Part shown: positions 20,296-26,118 of the stretch, piece by piece
Position numbering within the stretch: the first letter of the stretch is position 1
How the letters are laid out: every line of letters starts with the position of its first letter
Origin: JAKEHA01 sp035687255
GTDB taxonomy: Bacteria > Krumholzibacteriota > Krumholzibacteriia > WVZY01 > JAKEHA01
Assembly: GCA_035687255.1 (NCBI GenBank)
Contig: DASRYI010000047.1
Location: 1-26,118 of the forward strand
DNA length: 26,118 nucleotides
Reading direction: 5' to 3'
The notes under the pieces: generated by a model
What the model saw: only the letters and a program-made list of their open reading frames with translations
Databases searched by the model: none
What the model was told of the DNA's origin: nothing
Program-made: the position numbers and the translations under genes

Positions 20296-22062
20296 ATGCG
20301 ACTCCGACCGTTTCGCCCAATTCTCACTGGTACTGTGGTGTGTCTCGCCGCATCCATCGCGTGCGGTTCGGACAATTCGGTCACTCCCGGGCCGGAGAAC
20401 AAGACGCCGCCCCCGGTGTGGTCGGAGATCACCGACCTTCCCCCCGAGCCCACCTTTTACGCCATGTGGGCGCCGCGCGCCGATCTCATCATCGCTGTCG
20501 GTCCTGAGGGCGACGTGTGGCAGTGGGACGGACAGCGCTGGGCCAAACGCGTGAACCCCTTCGGCTACGACCTCTTTGCCATCGATGGAAGCGAGACGGG
20601 CAAATTGATTGCGGTTGGCAATCACGGCACCGCGCTCGAACAGGTGAACGGCTCGTTTGTGATCCGTGACACGGGAACCACCTCCGACCTGCGCGGTCTC
20701 TGGTATTCCCCCTCGGGAACCTTCGTTGCCTGCGGTGTCGACGGAGCCATCATCCGTGGAGACGGCACGATGTGGTCCCTGGAGAGCTCCGGAACGAGCG
20801 CCGCGTTGTTCTCCATCTGGGGAACGAGTGACAACGACATCTTTATCGTCGGTGTCGACGGCACCATTCTGCACTACGACGGTTCCGCGTGGACGCCGAT
20901 GAACAGCGGAACCGGCGAATTGCTGGCGTCGATCAGCGGCACCGCCGGAAACGACGTGTACGCGGTCGGCGCGTCTGGAACCATTCTCCACTACGACGGA
21001 TCGGCATGGTCGCCGATGGCCAGCAACACCACGGAGCTGTTGCAGTCGGTAAGCGCCCCGGGCGGGCCGGCGACGGTGGGAGCCAACGGCTCCGTGCTGC
21101 GTCTCGTCAACGGAACCTGGTCCTCCGAAACTCTGGATGGCGCGCCCTGGATGTATACCGTGAAGCGGGTTGACGGCCAGTTGTGGTCGGCCGGAACTCG
21201 TGCCATCTATCGTTTCGACGGACTGGCATGGTCGCCCGAAAATCGTGGCGCGGTGTCGGTGCTGCGCGCGATCACATATTCACCCACGCTCGGTGCGGTG
21301 GCCGTGGGCGACGACGGCACGGTGCTCATGGGCGGGCCGGGACACTGGCGGCCCGACGACGCCGGTGCGCTGCAACGGTTGAACGCGGTGTGGGAGTCGC
21401 CGGCGGGTGATCTGTTTGCGGCGGGAACCAATCGCATCTATCGCCTCGATCATGGAAACTGGGTCACCGAAAACAGCGACGTGACGGAGTACTTCGACCT
21501 CAACGGCAATGACGAGCATGCGTTCGCTGTGGGCGCGGGGGGATTCGTACGCGAACGGATCGGTTCGACGTGGTACGGCTTCAGCCAGGTGACCTACGAC
21601 ATGCATGCGGTGTGCATGGTGGGCAATCAGGGTTATGCGGTGGGTGACGGGGGCACCGTTCTGCGCTTCGACGGAAGGGGATGGGTGTCGGACTATTCGC
21701 ATTCCGGCCTGTCGCTGTGGGACGTGGCCGCGGACCCGACCGGGAATTTCCGCGCCGTAGCCGTGGGCGCAAGCGGCGCCTGCGTCATGCTTCTCAGCGA
21801 CCCCGGGGCAAGCTGGGCACAGGAGCAGACGGGGGTGACCAGCTCTCTGTACGCGCTGGCGACAGGTCCCGACGGCCATCTCCTGGCGCTGGGAACCGAC
21901 GGCACCGTGCTCGAACTGACGGGGTTCAACTGGACGACGGTCCCGTCTCCACTTTCGCGAACCTATCTCGGTGCGTGCTCGCACCACGGCATCCTCTACG
22001 CGTGCGGAGGGAACGTGCTTTCCGGGGGCATCCTGACCCGCTACGGCCCACCCTCCAACTGA
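20296..22062 (+). CDS. lipoprotein with 14 propeller-like repeats (paralogue 2)
   Basis: 588 residues. Signal peptide with lipidation candidate Cys23 in ASIAC, then Gly-Ser and a Pro-rich linker. Residues from about 45 to the end are repeats of about 36-45 residues with the core AVGxxGTxLxxDGxxW; I count 14. Clear examples are FIVGVDGTILHYDGSAW, YAVGASGTILHYDGSAW and YAVGDGGTVLRFDGRGW. Fourteen copies would fit two seven-bladed beta-propellers; this is inference. Repeats 4 and 5 are nearly identical, showing recent internal duplication. The overall plan, length and repeat count equal those of the lipoprotein at 14598, so the two are paralogues. ATG 20296 has no Shine-Dalgarno but is the only Met before the signal peptide. 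Function unknown; probably a surface-exposed binding protein. Confidence 0.87.
   Translation: MRLRPFRPILTGTVVCLAASIACGSDNSVTPGPENKTPPPVWSEITDLPPEPTFYAMWAPRADLIIAVGPEGDVWQWDGQRWAKRVNPFGYDLFAIDGSETGKLIAVGNHGTALEQVNGSFVIRDTGTTSDLRGLWYSPSGTFVACGVDGAIIRGDGTMWSLESSGTSAALFSIWGTSDNDIFIVGVDGTILHYDGSAWTPMNSGTGELLASISGTAGNDVYAVGASGTILHYDGSAWSPMASNTTELLQSVSAPGGPATVGANGSVLRLVNGTWSSETLDGAPWMYTVKRVDGQLWSAGTRAIYRFDGLAWSPENRGAVSVLRAITYSPTLGAVAVGDDGTVLMGGPGHWRPDDAGALQRLNAVWESPAGDLFAAGTNRIYRLDHGNWVTENSDVTEYFDLNGNDEHAFAVGAGGFVRERIGSTWYGFSQVTYDMHAVCMVGNQGYAVGDGGTVLRFDGRGWVSDYSHSGLSLWDVAADPTGNFRAVAVGASGACVMLLSDPGASWAQEQTGVTSSLYALATGPDGHLLALGTDGTVLELTGFNWTTVPSPLSRTYLGACSHHGILYACGGNVLSGGILTRYGPPSN
20863..21096 (+). 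repeat. tandem 117-base coding repeat within the 14-repeat lipoprotein
   Basis: Unit 1 begins at 20863 and unit 2 at 20980, 117 bases (39 codons) apart; both begin ACCATTCT and encode TILHYDGSAW. The beginnings of the two units match closely at the DNA level and then diverge, unlike the other repeats in the gene, which are similar only as protein. Confidence 0.5.
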
Positions 22063-22159
22063 CGCCTCACACCGCAGCCTGCGAATGCGCTGTGGCACCG
22101 CCACGTCCCCGATGCTTCCCTCCGGTTGCGCGTCGTTTCACGGCCCGTAGTTTGCAACT

Positions 22160-22179
22160 CCTCCCTGTTTCACGGGAGG
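22160..22179 (+). promoter_or_regulatory. hairpin containing the Shine-Dalgarno of the His-rich lipoprotein gene
   Basis: CCTCCC (22160-22165) is the exact complement of GGGAGG (22174-22179), which is the ribosome-binding site 7 bases before ATG 22187. TG/CA inside the loop can extend the stem past one bulged base. In RNA this would hide the Shine-Dalgarno, as in an RNA thermometer or a protein-controlled leader. GTTTCACGG occurs twice nearby (22135 and 22167). Confidence 0.45.
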
Positions 22180-22186
22180 TTTCCGC

Positions 22187-22600
22187 ATGAAAGTCCAAAC
22201 TCTCGCCCTGGCGGTGGTACTCGCCGCCGCCGGCCTGTCAGCGGCGTGCACGCGAGCCGTCGTCTACAAGGACCACGAACCCGGGCCCGTCGTCGTACAC
22301 GAAGATGAGCACGGGCCACCGGCGCACGCACCGGCCAACGGATACCGCCGCAATCACGAGGAGCGCGGCAAACTCGATTACGACAGTCATCTCGGCGTGT
22401 ACGTGGTGGTGGGTTACGACAACTGCTACTACTCCGCCGGACAGTACTTCCGCTTCATCTCTGATCGCTGGGAATGGAGCGTGAGTATCGAAGGCGAATG
22501 GAAGGTCGTTGCCCGCGTCAGCGATGTCCCGCCCGGACTGCGCACCAAGCACGGGCACGGGCATGGGCACGAAAACGGGAACGGTCATCACCGCGACTGA
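22187..22600 (+). CDS. small lipoprotein with His/Gly-rich C-terminus
   Basis: 137 residues. Signal peptide with lipidation candidate Cys21 in LSAAC. After a linker rich in His, Glu and Pro comes a conserved core at about 60-115: YDSHLGVYVVVGYDNCYYSAGQ, then an aromatic-rich stretch with FRFISDRWEWS and EGEWKVV, ending VPPGLR. I have seen this pattern in uncharacterised small envelope proteins of Deltaproteobacteria and relatives. The C-terminus alternates His and Gly (HGHGHGHENGNGHHRD), a likely metal-binding tail. The start has GGGAGG 7 bases upstream, inside a hairpin. It is transcribed towards a bidirectional terminator at 22623. Role unknown; metal binding is inferred from the His tail only. 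Confidence 0.8.
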   Translation: MKVQTLALAVVLAAAGLSAACTRAVVYKDHEPGPVVVHEDEHGPPAHAPANGYRRNHEERGKLDYDSHLGVYVVVGYDNCYYSAGQYFRFISDRWEWSVSIEGEWKVVARVSDVPPGLRTKHGHGHGHENGNGHHRD

Positions 22601-22622
22601 TTCCACCATCGCCCCGAACAAA

Positions 22623-22661
22623 AAAACTCCCCCGGCCGATTGCGTCGACCGGGGGAGTTTT
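22623..22661. terminator. bidirectional Rho-independent terminator
   Basis: AAAACTCCCCCGG (22623-22635) pairs perfectly with CCGGGGGAGTTTT (22649-22661), a 13-base stem around a 13-base loop that can itself pair CGA with TCG. Six A's begin the left arm and four T's end the right arm, so it can end transcription from both convergent genes: the His-rich lipoprotein and the metalloprotease. Confidence 0.92.
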
Positions 22662-22683
22662 CGTTTACAGCGGTGAGGCCGGT

Positions 22684-25473
22684 CTAGAAGCCGGTCACCC
22701 GGTTGGCGTTGAGCGCACGATCGATGCGCGCAATCGTCTCCATGAGATGTGCATTGGTGTCATCGTCGAGACCCTTGACCGCCAGCTGCGACTGCGCCGC
22801 CGCGCGGATCCTCGTCAGGTTCAGCCGCGAGAGAGCAATTGACTCCTCGGGAGTAATTCCGTTCGGCGAAACCATCTGATCGATCAGCATGTCGGTGTAG
22901 ACGCGCTGGAGGTTGCGATCCCACGTCGCCGTGCGCCCCTTGGGAGCAATACGGTCCGTCCAGATCGACTTGGTCAGAGCCGAGTACAGCTCGGAGAGCT
23001 TGAAGGCATCATCCGACTGGTACTGCCCTTCGACGACGCGCGCCTGCAGCATGGGATTCATCATGTTGAAGAGCACGCCCGTCTCCATGGCCTGCACCCA
23101 GTTCGAGAGCGGGAACTCGAAGCGACGGCCGAAGGCGAACGTGTTGTTCTCCCAGCTGTTCATCTTGTCATCCTGCATCTTGTTGAGCATGGTCGGCGAC
23201 AGCGCGTACGCATTCGAGCTCAGCGCGTTGTCGATGACGAACTTCAACGCCTTGCGCTGCTCGGCCGCCGGCACGGGCGTGAAGGGCGGTTTGTCGCCGC
23301 CCCGGTGCGCGCGCTCGGTGTACATGCCGCCGATGTTCTTGGTGGCAATGTTCGAGCAGATGTACTTCTGCAGGAAAATGGTCTGCACGGCGGAGCGCAG
23401 CGGCACGTAGTCGCTGCCCTCGGGCACCACGCGATCCTCCAGCTTGCCGCCCTTGAGCAACTCCTCGCAGATCGCCGCGCGTTCCGTGGCCCACGCCATC
23501 GGATTGTCGGACAGATCATTGATGTTGCAGCGCGGGTCCAGGGCGCCGGATGGATAGGTATCCTCGTCGGTACCGTACAGGTGGCCCTTCTGCGTGCACT
23601 CGGCGGCGATTTCGTCGGTGTGCTTCTTCTGTTCGACCGCCGTCTTGCCGTCGACCGGCATGTACCCCCACTTGATGGCCCAGATGTCACCCTGGCCCAC
23701 CGTCGGCGAGTAGTAGTAGCCCTGCTTGGACGGATCCTCCGCCACGTTGGGCGAGGGGTAGTCCATCACGGAACCGGTCATGCCGATCTTCTCGATCTCG
23801 GCCTTGTCGTTGAGCTCCGCGTAGGGAGTCGCGCCCGAACTCTTGAAGTTATGGCGCAGGCCCAGCGTGTGGCCGACTTCGTGTGACGTCACCCACGACA
23901 GCGCATTGCCGATGTACTCCAGCGGCACTTCGCCGCCGGCTTCCACGGCACCGTTGGCCAGCATGGAAAGACGCATGATCTGGGCACCCAGTTCGAAGCA
24001 CTCATCCACCTGGCACATCGCGTACGGCTGGGTCTTGAAGAACGGAAGCGACATCAGCGCTTTTTCCTGCGCCTGCTCTTCCGGCGTCATCCACAGCTGC
24101 TTCAGGTTGGGATCCACCATCATCAGCGCGGTCTGCGGACCGGTGATGCGACGGTAGCTCTTTCCGAAGCCCGCCACGATGTTGTGCTCAAAGAGAATGT
24201 CGGCGTCGATGATCTCACCCGTGCGCGGGTCGACGCGCGAGGGTCCGATGGCGCCGTACAGCACCTGGTCGTTGGTGTTCCAGCGAATGGTGTTGTAACG
24301 CGCATCGGTCGGATCGTAGTTGGGATCCTCTTCCTTGGTGGGCGCGCGCTTGGCAATGATGGCGTTCTTGAAGCCCGCGGCCTCGAACGCCTTCTGCCAC
24401 CGCTCGACACCCTTGATCATGTAGGGCACGTACTCATCCGGCACCGTGTTGTCGATGTAATAGACGATCGGCTGCTTGGGCTCGGAGAGCGCCGCACTGG
24501 GATCCTTCTTCTCGAGACGCCACCGGTTCGCGTAGTGCGTGAAGAAGGTTTCTTCCTTCTCCTTGGTGAAGTCCTTGAACGAGGTGGTGAAGTAACCCAC
24601 GCGGTCATCCGCGATGCGCGGCATCATCGGATCTTCCGGAAGCTTGCGGATGCTCCACGCCACGCCCACCTGGATGGCACGCGTATCGGGCACGCTGGGC
24701 AGGAACAGCGTCTCCGGCCGTCCCGACGCGTACGTGAGGCGCGTATCGATTTCGGTGTTGGTGGGGAAGTTGTTGAGCGAAGCGAGGTAGCCCTTCTTGC
24801 TGTCGAGACGCACGGGCTGTCCCAGCGCCTGGCCCAGGTAGATGCTCATGCCCGCGACATCCGAAAGGAAGAAGTCGCCCACATCGATGAGCACCTTGTC
24901 GCCCTTCTCGGACTTGATCGGGAAGCTCTCCAGGATCGATTCGCAGAACGTCAGGTTGATGGCGTTCTCGAGCGGCTGGTTGCCGTCGGCGCGGAAGAGC
25001 GTCGAGAGCCGCCGCAGCTGGATGTGATCTTCGCTGCGGTGGAAGTCGAACATGACGTCATCGATGGGAAGTCCCCCGTAGACGAAGTCCGCTCCGATAC
25101 CGCGCGAGATGCTGAGGATGGCCAGCATGGGCTTGTCGAGCTGGCTCTTGGGCACTTCCAACAGGACGTCTTCCTGCTTGGTATAGAAGGTCAGCAACCC
25201 CTCATTCTTTTTGAAATCCTTGGTGACCTTGTCCCAGGGTTTGTATTTGGGTTCCGGCCCGGACGGGGCCTTCTCTTTCTTCACCTTGGAGTGCAGAACC
25301 TCCGCGTAGGGACGCGGCTTCATTTTCTTTTGTGCTTCCGGTTTCTTGGCCGAACTGTCGGCACTCGCGACAGTCGGGTTGACTACCGGCTGCGTCAGGT
25401 CGGTCGCGAAGGCGGCAGCCGTCGTCAGGCACAGGCATACCGCCAGGGCGAACACCCCGATGTTTCGAAACAT
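22684..25473 (-). CDS. secreted zinc metalloprotease, DUF5117/DUF4953 (EcxA-like metzincin)
   Basis: 929 residues with a Sec signal peptide (cleavage near residue 23, after AAAFA) and a Lys/Pro-rich linker to about 85. The middle region (about 95-320) fits the DUF5117 family that precedes the catalytic part. The catalytic motif is HEVGHTLGLRH: His531, Glu532, His535, Gly538, His541, a full HExxHxxGxxH metzincin site. The Met-turn SVMDYP has Met570. The C-terminal ~300 residues are the family's helical tail. Relatives are outer-membrane-linked or secreted proteases of unknown substrate. The start has GGAGG 10 bases upstream. It ends 22 bases before the bidirectional terminator on the opposite strand. 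It stands alone, divergent from the secreted protein at 25786. Confidence 0.93.
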   Translation of the reverse strand: MFRNIGVFALAVCLCLTTAAAFATDLTQPVVNPTVASADSSAKKPEAQKKMKPRPYAEVLHSKVKKEKAPSGPEPKYKPWDKVTKDFKKNEGLLTFYTKQEDVLLEVPKSQLDKPMLAILSISRGIGADFVYGGLPIDDVMFDFHRSEDHIQLRRLSTLFRADGNQPLENAINLTFCESILESFPIKSEKGDKVLIDVGDFFLSDVAGMSIYLGQALGQPVRLDSKKGYLASLNNFPTNTEIDTRLTYASGRPETLFLPSVPDTRAIQVGVAWSIRKLPEDPMMPRIADDRVGYFTTSFKDFTKEKEETFFTHYANRWRLEKKDPSAALSEPKQPIVYYIDNTVPDEYVPYMIKGVERWQKAFEAAGFKNAIIAKRAPTKEEDPNYDPTDARYNTIRWNTNDQVLYGAIGPSRVDPRTGEIIDADILFEHNIVAGFGKSYRRITGPQTALMMVDPNLKQLWMTPEEQAQEKALMSLPFFKTQPYAMCQVDECFELGAQIMRLSMLANGAVEAGGEVPLEYIGNALSWVTSHEVGHTLGLRHNFKSSGATPYAELNDKAEIEKIGMTGSVMDYPSPNVAEDPSKQGYYYSPTVGQGDIWAIKWGYMPVDGKTAVEQKKHTDEIAAECTQKGHLYGTDEDTYPSGALDPRCNINDLSDNPMAWATERAAICEELLKGGKLEDRVVPEGSDYVPLRSAVQTIFLQKYICSNIATKNIGGMYTERAHRGGDKPPFTPVPAAEQRKALKFVIDNALSSNAYALSPTMLNKMQDDKMNSWENNTFAFGRRFEFPLSNWVQAMETGVLFNMMNPMLQARVVEGQYQSDDAFKLSELYSALTKSIWTDRIAPKGRTATWDRNLQRVYTDMLIDQMVSPNGITPEESIALSRLNLTRIRAAAQSQLAVKGLDDDTNAHLMETIARIDRALNANRVTGF

Positions 25474-25657
25474 GCTCTCCGAACCTCCTGCAGGAAGTGA
25501 TAAAGGGTGGGGTTGTGTGAGCTATCTACGAAGATGACGACCCAATCGTTCCACAGCGCAGCCGGGTTTCCGGGATGAAAATAGGCCAGACTGGAGGATA
25601 AAGGACATCTAGAGGGTCGCGACCTCACCACACCCGCCGGGGATGATAGGCCCAATC

Positions 25658-25703
25658 GGGGCCGGTTTCAACCCACACCCCGGCAGGCGAAACGCCGGGC
25701 CCC
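25658..25703. other. mutually exclusive hairpins in the 312-base gap 25474-25785
   Basis: GGGGCCGGTTTC (25658-25669) can pair, with bulges, with GAAACGCCGGGCCCC (25689-25703). The inner CCCGGC (25679-25684) can instead pair with GCCGGG (25694-25699). The two use the same right arm and so exclude each other. The rest of the gap, from 25500 to 25640, shows nothing I recognise; a weak GATAGA -10 box may lie at 25747-25752. Confidence 0.35.
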
Positions 25704-25785
25704 GGTGGCCCTGGGAGCGCCCGGGCACAAGCGAACGAGCGGTTGTGATAGACTGCCGCCTGTCCACCCAAGCAGGAGGAAACGC

Positions 25786-26118
25786 ATGTTTGGCTCGCAC
25801 TTCCAGAGGCTGGCCGCGGGGATTGCTATCGCCGGGCTGGTTGCCATGGCGGGCGCTGCCCTGGCCGCAGACCCGCTGACCATCGAGCAGATCTGGGGCA
25901 AGCCCCCGCTGCTCACGCCGCTTCCCACTCCCACCTGGGTGGGCGACAGCAAAGGTGTCAGTCTCTCTCATGACGTGACCGGGCAGGACGGCAAGAAGCA
26001 TCCGGCCTTCGTCATTCGCGACGTGCCCTCCGGCCGGGAGTACGTCATCGCCCGCCTCGACCAGATCCCGGTGCCCGACGACCTGAAGAAGGACAACCCC
26101 AAGTTCGAAATCGAGGAC
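25786..26118 (+). CDS. secreted protein, N-terminal fragment, possibly S9 (dipeptidyl peptidase-type)
   Basis: The first 111 codons of a gene that runs off the window. A signal peptide (LAAGIAIAGLVAMAGAALA, cleavage near residue 27) is followed by DPLTIEQIWGKPPLL, a run of Pro/Thr, then TWVGDSKGVSLSHDV. That pattern of 'T-x-E-x-I ... W ... D-x-x-x-V' resembles the start of S9 peptidases (DPP IV-type beta-propeller N-termini), but the part visible is too short to be sure, and the catalytic domain lies outside. ATG 25786 has AGGAGGA with 5-base spacing, the strongest ribosome-binding site in the window, which suggests high translation. It is divergent from the metalloprotease, which would fit a proteolysis-related locus if the S9 guess holds. 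Confidence 0.7.
   Translation, partial: MFGSHFQRLAAGIAIAGLVAMAGAALAADPLTIEQIWGKPPLLTPLPTPTWVGDSKGVSLSHDVTGQDGKKHPAFVIRDVPSGREYVIARLDQIPVPDDLKKDNPKFEIED

Noticed and set aside
24184..25500. 438-codon open frame on the plus strand opposite the metalloprotease
   Set aside because: No recognisable domain; the opposite strand encodes a complete metzincin with signal peptide and catalytic residues.

Overview
The window is GC-rich throughout and carries about 20 protein genes on both strands. No rRNA, tRNA, CRISPR array, insertion sequence or phage gene is visible. Seven predicted lipoproteins, several signal-peptide proteins, an outer-membrane-type protein with its own ECF sigma/anti-sigma pair and a GT-C membrane glycosyltransferase point to a free-living, high-GC diderm (Gram-negative-type) bacterium. 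The mix of PKD, DUF1565, LamG and repeat-propeller lipoproteins with a DUF5117-type metzincin resembles genomes of the Eisenbacteria/Krumholzibacteriota/Gemmatimonadota or Myxococcota sort. I cannot fix the phylum from this sequence.

Layout. 1-982: the end of nth (endonuclease III) and an FMN-binding PNPOx-fold protein. 983-3401, minus strand: a three-gene operon with 4-base start/stop overlaps, encoding ECF sigma, zinc-type transmembrane anti-sigma and a Met/His-rich exported protein. 3402-3719: a hairpin-rich gap. 3720-5153: a small DUF6249-like membrane protein and a membrane-anchored DUF4350-like protein. 5201-7497, minus strand: a LamG lipoprotein and an alpha/beta hydrolase, each with its own promoter. 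7642-11989, plus strand: a tight run of SDR, GT-C glycosyltransferase and ABC-F ATPase. 12171-18110: three consecutive large lipoproteins (PKD/DUF1565/glycine-rich; 14-repeat propeller-like; ZU5-like). 18124-20201: dinB and a second SDR, divergent over 23 bases. 20296-22600: a second 14-repeat lipoprotein and a small His-rich lipoprotein. 22623-22661: a bidirectional terminator. 22684-25473, minus strand: a secreted metzincin-type metalloprotease. 25786-end: the start of another secreted protein.

How the parts relate. Housekeeping DNA repair genes (nth, dinB) are interleaved with a large cell-envelope and surface inventory. The most distinctive content is the surface lipoprotein set. Two paralogous lipoproteins each carry what I count as 14 copies of a roughly 40-residue repeat. 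A third builds a beta-helix whose turns are extended by long GGX-triplet glycine-rich loops. The sigma/anti-sigma/Met-His-rich operon looks like an envelope-sensing module with its own exported effector. Several regulatory signals can be read directly: a divergent promoter pair sharing one -10 box, a divergent pair that appears leaderless, and a ribosome-binding site inside a hairpin. Nothing here is clearly a defence system or mobile element.
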